A stretch of DNA of 64,000 nucleotides from Carposina sasakii (Eukaryota; Arthropoda; Insecta; Lepidoptera; Carposinidae). The stretch covers positions 4,836,001-4,900,000 of the forward strand of contig CP053160.1 of assembly GCA_014607495.2 (NCBI GenBank), written 5' to 3'. A program made the translations under genes and the position numbers. Below, piece by piece: positions 46,601 to 57,920 of the stretch (positions within the stretch are counted from its first letter, which is position 1; every line of letters starts with the position of its first letter). The notes beneath the pieces are model-generated. The model saw only the letters and a list, made by a program, of their open reading frames with translations. It did no database searches and had not been told where the DNA came from.

Positions 46601-49415
46601 TAAACCTGCCACATGCCGCCGCCCGGTCCGACGGCGTTGACACGTGTGCTGGCTAAGTAGGCTCACATTCCTATCTTAATACAGTAAATGTTTAATCCAT
46701 AGAGGAAGGAACTTGGCAACCTGCGTTCGGTACTGAATTTTAATGGTGTAGAGGCCCATTAATAAGGACGCCCTTTGGAAAAATATGTGGAAGGTAATGG
46801 ATCCGTTGTGTCAATGCCCATAAGTGAATGTAAACTTTCCCATAAGTATAACAAATTATGAAAACATAAACAAATAAAGTAATATCTAAATGGTATAAAA
46901 CGGTGAAGAAGGTTCAAGAAAATAGTTTCTTGAAATTAATCGGTCATCCAGTACAAACAAGTAGGTCAATCAATCGTTTTAATAGGCAGTCTTAAAAATC
47001 CTTCACGTTACAAAATTACATAATCAATTATATGTATTTAAAAGGAGCAGGTTATTAGGTGCAAAAGGATGGCTATTGTTAGTTGTTCTGATTTTCTTAA
47101 AGGAAGCAGGGCGTTGCGTTGCACGCAGCGATGTGTAACCATACAGGTTCCCTCGCCAGGGACGCCTTGTCACCTGCGCGTGCGCACGAGGCACAACGCT
47201 ATTGGGGACAGCTAGCGGATGCAGGACTGTGCTAGTTTACTCATCAATTGGTCACTATTCCACTCCTTAACTAGATTAGACTAGAGATTGTTATCTAGCT
47301 TATCGAAAAGGACTTTATCTTCATTTTTGACACATACTTGTATTATGCTTTATGTAGGTAGGTCTGTAATAGAGTGTAGAGAAAAATACATTCCATTATC
47401 TATGGTATTACCTACTTTCTTAATGTAACATTTACCTACTTACGTATATGAATGGTATGTGTTATGACTGCTAAAGACCAGAATCAGCAAAGCATGTTGG
47501 CTACTAATAAACAATAGTAGAGGCCTCAATTTACAAACATCGTTGAACGATTAAAATGCAATTTAATAACAAAATGAAAATAAGATGAATAAAGGTCCAA
47601 ATATTTCAAACTCTACATTATTGTACAGTCTATTACATCTCATAACATGGCCTATTTAGTTTTGTAATAATAACCCGACGTAATTATTATAAGTTTTTAT
47701 TTAGTTTCACCTGTCCGTTGTCTGTAACCAAATCTTCCAAGTTGAATTTGATCCACTTCCCGGTTTCCGATTGAGCCGAAATTTTGCATGTATGTATAAA
47801 TCGGATAAAAATGCAACATTATTATGACATATTGCTGATCTGATGATGGAGCTGGAAGGTGGCCATAGGAACTCCGTAATTAAACGACACAACCCCATCG
47901 AGTTTGGGCTCGTTTGATTCGATCAGTTCATTTTTATTAACAAATAATAAAAGATTTTTTTTTAATTGGCTTGTTTGTGACTTATCCTAGCTATTCTAAC
48001 AAAGTATCCTAAAGCTTTCACTGGGACTTCGCATCTTTACATGATTGAAATCCAACAGTTGCTCTTTTGTATTGTATCATAATTCATAATTATTTGAAGA
48101 GTTGATCGATTTCCACAATATTTTGTAAACTTTTAGATAAAAACCTCTCAAACTAATTTAATATAAACACTTACTGATTTTTTTAATGCCATTGAGACCA
48201 TAAGATTGTATCTGAAGAAATACACTCAGTGCGTCCATTTAAATTAAACCGTTGACAACTAAGTACTCGTAGGTGCGTTAACCTAAAGAAACACAGAAAA
48301 ATAACATTGATCAATTATCCCGGGAAAGAGTCTAGACTCCTGATTGTCACTAATTCTATTTGAGATCTAGAACGTCCCACGCTCAGACACAATAGGCCAA
48401 CTGATATTTTATTAACTTTTTTATGCGATACCTAGTGTTTGTGAAAACAAAATAAAATATTATTGTCATTGTAACAATAAAAAGTGTCCATTGTTTTGAT
48501 TTTCTACTAGAAACAAAGAATGATTGGGCCTGACGAGAAATTGATTTCAGCTGATGTAGAGATGTTGAGTGTAGGCTCTAGAGCGGAACTTTATAATGTT
48601 GACCGATATATAAAATATAATAAAAGGTTAACAGTCAGTTCATCTAATGTGAAAATGTTAAGTTTAAATTTAATCGTTTACAAATTTTAATATATGGTTT
48701 TGGCTTTTTAATCTGTAAATACTGTCAAGGACAAAATTACTTGTTCTGTTCGATGTTGTTCAAATATTATTTACCTACCTACTTACAACACAGGTGGTAC
48801 CTCTAGCGCGACCTTAATTAATTTATTGTTTTCAATTGCATACTAGGTAGGTACTTAAGTGGTCTAATTTCAGCTAATTGTTAGAAGAGGTAACTCTTGC
48901 AACATGTTGGAATAAGGTGTGAAGTAGAGTGAACACAGAGTGTTTTAGTGTCATCATTTTCATAATTTTAGTCAGAAGTCCAATGCTAAAGACAAGCCTT
49001 CCCATTTTTTATTTAGTGTATTCTTTTAATATTTAGCTTATAGTCTAATTATTATAACAAAAATGTACAAAATTTAATTTACGAAAACGACTTTTGGTAC
49101 CACTGCTCTTTCAGGGTCCCCGACATACCAAGTATTATTTTAATGTTTTTTGACTTGTTAGGTTTTAAATTTTAGTGTGTGTTTATTAGTTTTTAAATAT
49201 TGTTTCCTAACTATATCGTACTTAATTAATCATTAATTTAGTATCTATTGTATAAATAGGTATTAATTATGAATGGTTTGATGCTTACGAATTTTTATAA
49301 CAGTTGTGATTGGCGAGATTTCCCTTTCAGAATCCATTCCATTCTTAACACACTGCCTCTTATCAGCATCTCCGATGTTAATATCAACGATAGCGAATGA
49401 ATCACTGTTTTCCAT
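40691..49415 (-). CDS. Septin4: Septin, fly Septin4 type, complete eight-exon model
   Basis: Exons (- strand): 49415-49289, 45231-45037, 44877-44619, 43606-43456, 43060-42896, 42378-42216, 41207-41123 and 40777-40691 (TAA). Phases are consistent: 1233 nt expected, 410 residues. Motifs: [17 protein letters not shown]-loop GESGLGKST (79-87); DTPGFG (136-141); AKAD (217-220); the septin unique element region ([21 protein letters not shown]); and a C-terminal coiled coil ([26 protein letters not shown]). Septins are GTP-binding proteins that form heteromeric filaments at the cortex and cytokinetic ring. [24 protein letters not shown] and LRERGKLKRDS are what I recall of fly Septin4. Exon 5 is one base short near 43020-43024 (in the acidic DEDE stretch), breaking the frame in a conserved gene. 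Exon 1 was chosen because its phase-1 donor matches the exon 2 acceptor; a second acceptor 3 bases in (45228) is possible. Confidence 0.92.
41341..41670 (+). repeat. RTE-like LINE 3'-end fragment in a septin intron
   Basis: Starts ACTAGTGGACGCCCGCG and contains a small internal duplication (ATCCGGGATAAAAAAAAATCCGGGATAAAAAG) and GATTCAGCCGTTTCTTAGATTAGCGTGCACAAACGC. It ends near TTTTTATTACATTAG. Same family as 3785-4074. Confidence 0.65.
41875..42165 (+). mobile_element. tRNA-derived SINE fragment with upstream hairpin in a septin intron
   Basis: Holds a pol III B-box-like GGTTCGAATCCCGG at about 41972 and a 3' body ACCGTTGCTTAGTACCCATAACACAAG ending in a TATTTATTTATTTA tail. Immediately before it an inverted repeat CAGAACAGGTA...TACCTGTTCTG (about 41899-41932) replaces the A-box part. 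A related 3' body occurs at 57515-57618. Confidence 0.6.
42484..42600 (+). repeat. RTE-like LINE 3'-end fragment, third variant
   Basis: GAGCGCCCGTGACTTCGTCCGCGTG followed by GGTAAGTTTCATCAAAATTCGTTCA, a style of lepidopteran RTE tails. It sits just upstream (in gene orientation) of septin exon 6. Confidence 0.5.
46349..46562 (-). repeat. RTE-like LINE 3'-end fragment in septin intron 1
   Basis: GTTTGTGCACACTAATCTCAGAAACGGCTGAA through GCGGACGCAGTCGCGGGCGTCCACTAGT, inverted relative to the 37.7-38.2 kb copies. Confidence 0.65.
47700..47930. repeat. Lepidopteran dispersed repeat (GATCTGATGATGGAGCTGGAAGGTGGCC type)
   Basis: Contains CCACTTCCCGGTTTCCGATTGAGC, GAAATTTTGCATGTATGTAT and TGATCTGATGATGGAG. 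I recall this combination as a common dispersed repeat in moth genomes. Only one copy is in this window, so the call rests on memory. Confidence 0.4.
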
Positions 49416-49700
49416 GTTTACTAATTCACCAACAAAGTTTCCTATTTCGCACGCGATGGTTGTGTAATTTTAGGTTACGGAAAATGGACAAAAACGCGGG
49501 AAAATTAGTCACAAGTGGGTTGGTTTCTATCTTTGTTCTCAGTGTTGTTACATAGATGCATCGATTTAGAGGTGTGTTGCGGAAGAGCCGTCGCGGGACC
49601 TGCGCGTACGCAGCCAGCGCGCGCTTCCGGCACTGTGCGCACGTTCTAACCGTGCGCGCGACGCGACTATACAAACTAACTCTATTCTATTGTGGTTTGG
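49416..49700 (-). promoter_or_regulatory. Probable septin promoter region with CpG-rich patch
   Basis: Sequence just upstream of the septin start codon. A CpG-rich block at about 49565-49675 (GCGCGCGACGCGAC-type sequence) stands out from the AT-rich surroundings, as near many promoters. Overlapping ORFs on the minus strand are probably composition artefacts. Confidence 0.35.
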
Positions 49701-50394
49701 ATGCGCATAAATTGCGTCATTAATTAAAGGGGTAACATTGGACATTTCCTTTAAACATTTGATCGAAATGTTCCGAATGTAATTACATTTTTCATTGATG
49801 GGTACCGCCCACTCGGCTAAGTGCTGTGCATACGATTTTTTCATATTGACCACAGAATATTAATAATCGGTTAAGGAAAAAAATAAATCGATCAAGATAT
49901 TTATATAGACAACTAGCTAATAGGATAAACAGTAGCCTAACTGTTATTTCAGACTATAATATAACTTTTCTCTGATCTAGATTTCAACCTGATCCGTCAA
50001 GCTGTTACTGCGTGAAAGAGTAACAAAAATTTATCCATCCATACAAACTTATAATTACGATGATCGATGTAAACTTTGGCCTAAAATGATATATTTTCAA
50101 ATCAGAACTTTAATCCAATGTACTTTACAATACATATTCATGCAAATTTGAATCGATTTTTCGAGAGTATCGAGTATGGTTACATCACTAACTAGGTCGC
50201 GAAGACAAATGTCAAAACGGGCCTTTTATTTTGCGATGAGTTTAACTTTTTTAGTTAGAAGGAAATATTAATTTAACAACTGTCGATTCAGTCATAGAAA
50301 GCACCTTAGTTAAATAAAAGCATTGTTCAAATTCATTAAAAATACCTACTTAGAGATTCACTTAGTTCTTTAACATAGACCAGAGTAATAATTA
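49701..50394. other. Non-coding intergenic DNA
   Basis: No gene recognised. Confidence 0.4.
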
Positions 50395-50643
50395 CAGGGT
50401 GTAACAAAAGGGGTATGTTAAGCGAAAAGCTATATAAATAGCCCACTGAAAGGAACCTAACCACAAAATTTCAGACTCGAAATCACATGTTTATTTTTCC
50501 AGATAGTATGGAGAATTCCTAAACAACTCAGGAATGTTCATACAATCTTGAAAAATAAACATGTGATTTCGAGTCTCAAATTTTGGAAATAGGTTCTCTA
50601 TAGTGGGCTGTTTACATAGCCTTTCGCTTTCTGTTACACCCTG
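50395..50643. mobile_element. Palindromic MITE, complete copy 2 with TA target site
   Basis: 249 bp. Ends CAGGGTGTAACA and TGTTACACCCTG are exact inverses, flanked by TA on both sides. The two halves are largely complementary over about 100 bp, so a transcript would form one long hairpin. TA target and fold-back ends suggest a Tc1/mariner-type MITE. Copy 1 is at 13226-13461. Confidence 0.88.
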
Positions 50644-51215
50644 TATATATATATACTATTGTAAGATGGAATAATAGAGATGTTTCAATAGCAATTGAGT
50701 CTATTCTCAAATAGTGCACTCGCTAAGTGGCAGAGATGATACCTTTTATCTGCTCGGTGTGTGATGCAAGATGCACCGTTACTGCTTTCATACCGCCTCT
50801 ACGAATTTACTCCTACGCAATAGTTAATGTATCTCTACATTTTTATTATATGAAACGAACTACGTCATAGGTATTAGGTAGGTACCTTCCTACTATTACC
50901 ACATATTGTTAGGTACGTCTACACAATAGGTAGAGTAAGAAACGTATGTGTGCGCATACTAAAATAAATAATAAGTAAGCACGAAGTTATAAACACACCT
51001 TAGCTCTACCTATGTCAATAATAAGGATAAGTTACTTTATTGCACCTTACGTTAGTTAGACCGTTTAAGTGTAGTAAATTTTATACAAATTATTCTAAAA
51101 AAAAAAGAGTAAAAATATCGAAATCTACGTAAAGCAAAGATGAAAAAGGGGGTCGATTTATTAGATGCTATACTATACCTACTGTTGAATGAAGCTTACA
51201 ATATTTTTTTAAAAC

Positions 51216-51643
51216 GAAAAACCGACTTCCTCCCCTATGAGCCAAAACTCGAGCTTACTAAAGTAAAACTTTGCTAAAGGGCACATATAGGTATATATAT
51301 ACAAAAATTCTCTATAAAAATCTAAAAACCGACTACTCGTGCCTATCATGTTTGAGGATATCCCTAGATTCCTTAGAGATTCCATCATCAGATGTTATGT
51401 TTTATATGTAGGTGATCAAAACGCTCAATAAAAGTATAAGAACAAACTACATGTGCCTCCAATATTTGAGGATTGCCTTTGATTTCTCCAAGATCCCATC
51501 ATCAGATTCTGATGTGGTGAATATGGGACCTACTATTAAAAAAATTAAAGTGGTTGTAACATGACGGAGTTCTGAGGTAACACTATAATACTAAAAAAAC
51601 ATACAGACGAATTTATATCCTCTCTTTTTTGAAGTCGGTTAAA
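51216..51643. mobile_element. Non-autonomous element with AACCGACTTC ends, intact copy
   Basis: Left end AAACGAAAAACCGACTTCCTCCC; right end CTCTTTTTTGAAGTCGGTTAA is its inverted counterpart over about 10 bp. Interior contains ATCAGATGTTATGTTTTATATGTAGGTGATCAAAACGCTCA and ATGACGGAGTTCTGAGGTAACA. The split copy spans 54210-56062. Confidence 0.7.
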
Positions 51644-51782
51644 ATGTCGAATCCCTTTTGCATCAAGTTCTTCATTGAATTAATTTAATGACTTCTATGG
51701 CAGTAGTAGACACGAAGTTCTGATTGTACTTGATACTGATTGTATTTGATCACAGATTTAATAATGCAGTACGATATCCATA

Positions 51783-52148
51783 CAGGGTGTTTTTTTTTGT
51801 TGCCACCCTTAACGAAGGGTACGTACTCTATCTATACATCAAATAAAGTAAGTTTATGCCAAAAAAATACTGAGAAACAATGTATTTTTTTTTATGGGCG
51901 GAAATGTATAGTGTCCAGTGTTTGTGCTAGTTTTTTCATAGACAGATATTAATTATTTCTCGTGAAAAAATCTTGCTACGCGCGTCTATGTGCATTTATG
52001 CAGAAAAACGCAGTGTATTTATTCAACTTTGGACCCTAATATCTTGTGAACCAAACACATCCCAGGTATGCTTCCATGGAAAAAAATGATTGTGACGATG
52101 AAGAGATTCCGTAGTTTTCGGGAACGTTGACGAACAAAAATCACCCTC
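51783..52148. mobile_element. TA-flanked MITE, 366 bp, complete copy
   Basis: Left end TA|CAGGGTGTTTTTTTTTGTTGCCACCC; right end AAAATCACCCTC|TA. Same family as 57921-58285 in opposite orientation, with TTAACGAAGGGTACGTACTCTAT, AGTTTATGCC, TAGTGTCCAGTGTTTGTG and GTAGTTTTCGGGAACGTTGACGA. Confidence 0.8.
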
Positions 52149-52416
52149 TATAAGTATACTATAAATTAAGATGTGCTTTTATGTAACAACAAGTATTTGG
52201 AATTGTTCTGTCTGGAGAGAGAATGTCTTGAGACAGGTTGGGCGGGCGGCAATTTTGGTCCAATTTGGTTCTGCGCATACGAGTATAATGCGATGGCGGT
52301 GTTACACATTTTATTAAATCTCTACATAATGACCCTTAACAATTTTCATGACAAAAAATATTAGGGATGAATATGATTATTTATATAATAACTAGTTAAG
52401 TACTTTGTTCGATCGA

Positions 52417-52590
52417 TCTGTCCGGTCGTGGCGGCTTTCCGTCCCATCGGACTATGAGAGTAACGGAATAGAGGGTGCATCTGTGTTTGCGCATACACTT
52501 GTGCACTATAATATCTCCTGCGTACCTGGCCAATCTCCGTAGAGATTGGTCGCCTTGGCCGAAATACGGTCGGAGATCATCATCACTTTG
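52417..52590 (+). mobile_element. 5'-truncated copy of the GATGAT-tailed SINE
   Basis: Contains TCCCATCGGACTATGAGAGTAACGGAATAG and TTGTGCACTATAATATCTCCTGCG and ends GGTCGGAGATCATCATCA. Matches the body and tail of the complete SINE at 20323-20637; the tRNA-like head is missing. It also has a small duplication (CCAATCTCCGTAGAGATTGGTC). Confidence 0.8.
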
Positions 52591-54209
52591 TTCGATGTAC
52601 GATATTTACATTACGACCTTGTTAATTTATTTTCTGAGCTTAAAGTAAATAAGTAGGCACACTTAGTTTTCTACAGGTTTAAATATGTAGTTTGGGTTTA
52701 TAATTTACCTAATAACTTCTTAATTATATTACTACTATATTACTAAGTACTACATACTTATCTAATTAATAGGAAAAATTCTCTTACCCATTGTCATTGT
52801 GAACAGTTTCAATCCCAAAACACCAAAGAAATCAGTTCATAAATCGCAATAATTTTGTGATTTATTTATATTGTTATTGTAAAAGTCATAATGTAAACGT
52901 GATTGGATTCACACTTTGTCCGAGATTCAATGGATACATACTAAAAGAGTCAGCAAAACACGTAGAGTTCTTTATCGCTGGAAGTTTTAAAACATCTCAA
53001 AATTATACGAACAAAAATGTTTCTTATAGCCTCTGAATACAATATGTGCTATAAACAAGAATTAGAAACATTTACGGAAATATCACTGTAGCTTTAGAAT
53101 GTGGCCGTACATTAAACTACACAACTACACATCTAAACGATACGAAAATAAAACGTCGCGCGACACTAATATCACTTTGCTAATCCTAAAAATTGTATAA
53201 TAAAAATTGTAGAAAAATCGCAGAAAATAAATAATAATCACATTGTTTTGTGCGCCCGTACTGTGCGTTTAGGTTACGTAATGTGAGGCCTGTAGGGCCG
53301 TTCGGGCACGGGCGTCCCGGGCCGGTCGATACGAGGCGCGCATGCGCACCCTCGCAGACCCACCCCTGCCGCTTGCAAATCTGCCCTAGATGCAACCCCC
53401 AACCCTGTGCGCGTCCGAAGATACGTGCCCCACTAACATTCAAGGTCGCGGCGGCCTCATGCAAGCTTTGAATGAAGGCCCTTATGCTTTGACCTTCGGC
53501 ATTTTCCTGGTCTTTTGGTAAAAGAGATTTAAGGTCACACAATATTTACAAAAAATTAGCTGCCTATTTGCGGCTGAATAGATTTGTGCATGAACGTTGT
53601 TATCATTGTTCAAATCAAAGCTAGAAATAAAGAAAACTTTTTAGTCAAATTTTTATTTTACATTTAAATAGGGTTTTACTATAATTATAAGTATGAACTT
53701 ATTTTATTAGTTAGCGGGCAGTGCGAACGCCTTCTAGTAAGAAATATCCAAACCACACTTGGATCTTATTGCATTGAAATTAATCACAGTAAATTATACA
53801 CTCACTTATTGATTTTATCAATAAAAAATGGCCAACTTTCAGATAAGTATACGTATGTAAAATAAATTTTAAAAAATTTAGTAACTTTCCATTGGAATTT
53901 CCATGTAGAGGCACATGGAAATTTAAGGAATAAAAAATCTAAAGTTCTGTTTTATGGGCCAATTCATCACTGAAACTCGAGTAGGCAGGTACCTACTACT
54001 AGTGCTAACTATAGTACTTAAACTAAGTACGTCACTAAAACCCTGTATCCTGTACAAATTAGGGTGACAGATAAAGTTGATGCTGCTTCATCAAGCGAAC
54101 TATCTAGATAGCATCTGCTGCTAACTGACCATTGGAAAAATCGGCCCTTAATAGATTTCCCTTTTTAATAGACATCAATTTATGAAAGAGGAATCAGTTT
54201 ACAAATAAT
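52591..54209. other. Intergenic DNA with a GC-rich block at 53240-53540
   Basis: The GC-rich block has a 118-codon open frame on the minus strand (53542-53186; no ATG at its start, DLKSLLPKDQENAEGQSIRAF at its beginning). It has no recognised domain. Coding use is possible but unproven; an island near an unrecognised promoter is an alternative. Confidence 0.25.
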
Positions 54210-54517
54210 TTTTTTAAAACGAAAAACCGACTTCCTCCCAAAACTCGAGCTTACTAAAGTAAAATTTTATTTATTTATTTATTCACCCATATAAAACATT
54301 ATCATTACAGCTGATCAAGCCAATGCGATAACATGACCATAAACATCTTAAATTAACTTATAACAACAATACAAAATTTATAATACAAATAAAAATACTC
54401 ATAACTTAAAATAAATAAAGCCGTTTCTGTAAATTCACTCAGAGAGCATATAAATATATCTATTCGGTCGTTAACTTTGTTAAGGACTTAACAATTTAAC
54501 TAAAGGGCAAATATATA

Positions 54518-55510
54518 TTGCGTTAAGCCGTGTACGAAGTTTAGGAGGCATAATATTGTCAGATTTATATAATTTTTATATAAAATAGGCCACATGACAA
54601 AAGAGAAAAAGGACTAGGCTTCGAAACTTTACGTCTGATAATATGATGATTATGATGATAATGATGACCTCCGACCAATTTCGGTCATGGCGACCACTTC
54701 TACTCCTAGATATTACTAAGTTGGCGTTCATGCTCTCGGAGATGGCTTACATTTACATAGCCAATCTTCGCCCTGAACGCCCGCGCACACAGAGGACAGG
54801 TTAGTGCGCCATTATTGTATTATAGATAATGGCAGCAGGAGGACGAGTCTTTAGTTCATCACGTTTAGCGTCAAGGTCAGCTTGACGCTGCTCCTCGAAC
54901 TCGTGTACTTGCTTTATCACCGTCCTACGCCATTCTGGTCGTTGTGCTGACAAAACTTCCCATTTAGATGGATCTATATTGCATCTCTTCATATGTCTTT
55001 TCTGAACATCGTTGTATCTGAGGAGTTGCCAGTCGCGTTTCCGCTTGCCCTCCTCCAGTTCAGAAAAGAAGATGCGCTTAGCCAATCTCTCCTCCGCCAT
55101 ACGAGACACATGAACGCACCACCGAAACTGCCGACGCATTAAGTAGGCCTCAATGGCACTTACATTGGCTCTTCGCAATACTTCGGTATTACGCACTCGG
55201 TTGGACCATCTGATTCTCATGATGGATCGGAGGCACTTGAGGTGGAATCGATCCAGAGTGCGTATGTGGCGACGGTACATGCACCACGACTCGGAGGAAT
55301 ATAAGAGATTTGGCAGCACAACAGCCATGTACACACTTATTTAGGCAACATATAATTACACTCCTTCTTCCTGCCCTGTTCCCAATCATTTGGGGTCGGT
55401 GCAATATGTAGGTACTCTTTTTTCATTCATCCCTATTATCCGTCATCTCGTTATTCTCATGTCTACCTCTTCCTCTATAACCATCTTACTTCGGACACGG
55501 CTTAACGCAA
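54518..55510. mobile_element. Unit with 23-bp inverted ends enclosing a LINE fragment
   Basis: TTGCGTTAAGCCGTGTACGAAGT (54518-54540) pairs with ACTTCGGACACGGCTTAACGCAA (55488-55510), 22 of 23 inverted matches. It encloses the LINE fragment at 54640-55340. It is either a DNA element that captured the LINE piece or two copies of one repeat in opposite orientation. Confidence 0.5.
54640..55340 (-). pseudogene. C-terminal part of a LINE reverse transcriptase plus 3' end
   Basis: One open frame of 177 codons (55334-54801) reads [33 protein letters not shown] sequence: the post-catalytic region LLYx[27 protein letters not shown] and [13 protein letters not shown], as in many animal LINEs. After the stop, CARAFRAKIG and HLREH hint at the C2H2 end of such proteins. 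The 3' end (54640-54720, minus) reads TGACCGAAATTGGTCGGAGGTCATCAT, matching the SINE tail. Catalytic RT motifs are absent, so it is a dead 5'-truncated copy; clade not assigned. Confidence 0.75.
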
Positions 55511-56062
55511 CATATAATTTCATGACTTAACACAATTATCTTCATCTTCATAAGCCTATTGCAGTCCATTACTGGACGTAGGCCCCCCCCTGCCATAGGG
55601 GGATTTTGTTACTAAAAAGTTCCACTATCTGTTTTTCGGCGGCTCCATCATCAGACCCTCGTTTCCTTTATATTATGTGTAGCTGACCAAAATTCTCTAT
55701 AAAAATCTAAAAACGGACTACTCGTGCCTTTTATATTTGAGGATATCCCTAGATTCCTTAGAGATTCCATCATCAGATGTTATGTTTTATATGTAGGTGA
55801 TCAAAACGCTCAGTAAAAGTATAAAAACAGACTACATGTGCCTACAATATTCGAGGATTGCCCTCGATTTCTCCAAGATCCCATCATCAGATCCTGATGT
55901 GGTGAATATGGGACCAACCTGGAAGTATACCATGACCAACTATAAAAAAAAATTGAAATCGGTTCATAAATGACGGAGTTCTGAGGTAACACACATAAAA
56001 AATAAAAAAAATAAAAAAAAACATACAGACGAATTGATAACCTCTCTTTTTGAAGTCGGTTA

Positions 56063-56665
56063 ATAAAGAGTAAAGTAAAACAAACCAAACTTAGGTTATG
56101 TATGAATGACCCTTATACCAAGGAAAAAGGTTACTCCTTTCAGTAAGTGTCCTCAAAAATACAACTGAGAATGCCAAAGTTAGAGTCATGTCAGATAGGG
56201 ACTACCTGCATTCAAGACTAACCACAGAACACTAGGTAGGTACATCCCATCTATCTATCTACTCGTATACATTAAAATCTTTACAAGTTGTTGAAGCGTT
56301 GAAGTCTTTTGTATTGAAATATTTTCAGATTTCAAAAACTCTTTCAAAATTGTTATAAAATCGGACATCCACCAATTTTTTTTTATACAAAATTGAGAAT
56401 CAATATATATTATTGTATATGCTATAGAGGTAATACCTACATTAGAAAATAATTTGTCCAAGTGTGAATTACTTAGTAGATATGTATAGTAAGTTTACAG
56501 TAAATCTCATTTTTAATTTCTTCTGCTTTCTTAACCTTGTCAGTTGCAAAAACACGAGTTGTAAATTTTTTATAACTTTTAAAGATAACTTACTAGTTTT
56601 ATCTTTTAAAAACTTTTAAATTTAACCTGTAAACTTTGCATTTATCATATAACATGGTATATTAT
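56063..56665. other. Non-coding intergenic DNA
   Basis: No gene or repeat with clear borders recognised. Confidence 0.4.
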
Positions 56666-56768
56666 GGCCGATTCTGCCCCTTAATCTTAGTCAGGTCTAT
56701 CCTTCTCCGTTATTAACATAAGTGGCTGAGAGAGAATGGGACAGGTAGGACTAATTGCCGGAATCGAC
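56666..56768. repeat. Short relative of the GTCGATTCCGGCA element
   Basis: GGCCGATTCTGCCCC at the left and AATTGCCGGAATCGAC at the right are inverted relative to each other and resemble the ends of 1851-2821. Confidence 0.5.
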
Positions 56769-57920
56769 GATGTCTAGATATATATATTTGCTGTATGATC
56801 ATTATTTTGTGCCGATTTAATACCATTCGGTTCTGGTGGTGACCTTTTAAGGCATATATACTCTTGAGAAATTAAGTGAAAGATATATTTGGCTAAATTC
56901 GGAGGCAGATTTTTATAAGACGACTCCCAAGGGGAGGAAAGTTGACCCAGACGCGGCCCACTCTTTTGATACTAATATTTCACACTGTAACTATGCGAAA
57001 TTTTGGCATAAATTATACCTAAAAAATCCGGCCAAGTGCATGTTGGGTACCGTTACCAAACGTCCCGATTTTGGCGTGACAGTACCCGATTTTTTTATCA
57101 AAAGCTTTTCAGAAATAACTCGACCGTGCGTGTAGCGTACTGAGAAAGCGCGGGCGGTGGCACAGACAAGTGTGGAACTGTGGACTAGCCTGTCTAGGCT
57201 GTCTATGGATATTTTTACTATCTTTTGTCACGTAAACATAATTTGAAACTTTTGATTATATACGTTTTTATTACTATGTCTCGCTTTCGACGAAAAAATC
57301 CCATTTTTTTTTCACTCAAAAAGTTTCTAAATCCCGACTTGGCAGAAAAAATCTGGCAACGCTGAATTGTTGGGTCAACATATCAATCAATCACATGCCA
57401 TTAAAATTATATAGCTTAAATTCCTTAAAACTTAATTTTGACTTTAAAATGTTTACCGGCTCTGTCTTTCAAGTTTTAGTTTTATGTAATGTATTCGTAT
57501 ATCGTATATGTGCATACCGTTGCTTAGTACCCACGACACAAGACCTTAGGGATCTCAATGCGGGACTAGGTCAATGTATTGTGAAGTGTGTGAATATTTA
57601 TATATATGTATGCAGGTAATTTTGTTTTTACGTGCCCTAATAAAAGACTAATAACTTTACGAAGCTCGATGGCCTATGCGGCACGGCGATTACACACACG
57701 ATACAAACGATCCAATTATGTAAGTAATAAATAAATACAATACATACAGCTTGATTAGGTAGTCAGAATAGTTTCTGATGCCAAACTTTTGGATGGAATG
57801 AAAATATAAATAAAACCACCTTTCGAATACTTAACTGAGCACTACATACACCTAATGTGCATGCATATTTTAACTTGTTTATTAAGTAGGTAAGCTGTAT
57901 TAGCGTACCTAAGAAGGGTA
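56769..57920. repeat. Intergenic DNA with repeat fragments
   Basis: TCCGGCCAAGTGCATGTTGGGTACCG (about 57029) is a dispersed lepidopteran motif. ACCGTTGCTTAGTACCCACGACACAAG with TATTTATATATATG (57515-57618) is the 3' body of the SINE family at 41875-42165. No gene recognised. Confidence 0.45.

Larger units (their letters stand above)
45232..49288. other. Septin intron 1 (4.06 kb)
   Basis: Contains the partial ATGTATGTA-tailed repeat (46225-46325), an RTE-like fragment (46349-46562) and the repeat at 47700-47930. No other exon recognised. A CpG-rich patch lies at about 47105-47225. Confidence 0.6.
54210..56062. repeat. Nest of insertions inside a split AACCGACTTC element
   Basis: Left end of the element at 54214-54265 and a short middle piece at about 54497-54515 (TAACTAAAGGGCAAATATA) match the intact copy at 51216-51643; the remainder (about 55680-56062) ends TTTTTGAAGTCGGTTAA. 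Between lie an inverted LINE tail beginning TTTATTTATTTATTTA (about 54268-54497), the unit at 54518-55510, and fragments with CAATCATTTGGGGTCGGTG and CCTATTGCAGTCCATTACTGGACGTAGG. Confidence 0.65.

Noticed and set aside
49426..49853. Overlapping minus-strand ORFs upstream of septin exon 1
   Set aside because: Two frames overlap in the CpG-rich promoter patch and neither joins the septin frame.
53186..53542. 118-codon minus-strand ORF in a GC-rich island
   Set aside because: No ATG at its start, no acceptor in front and no known domain; the mirrored plus-strand ORF shows it is a composition effect. Kept only as a note.
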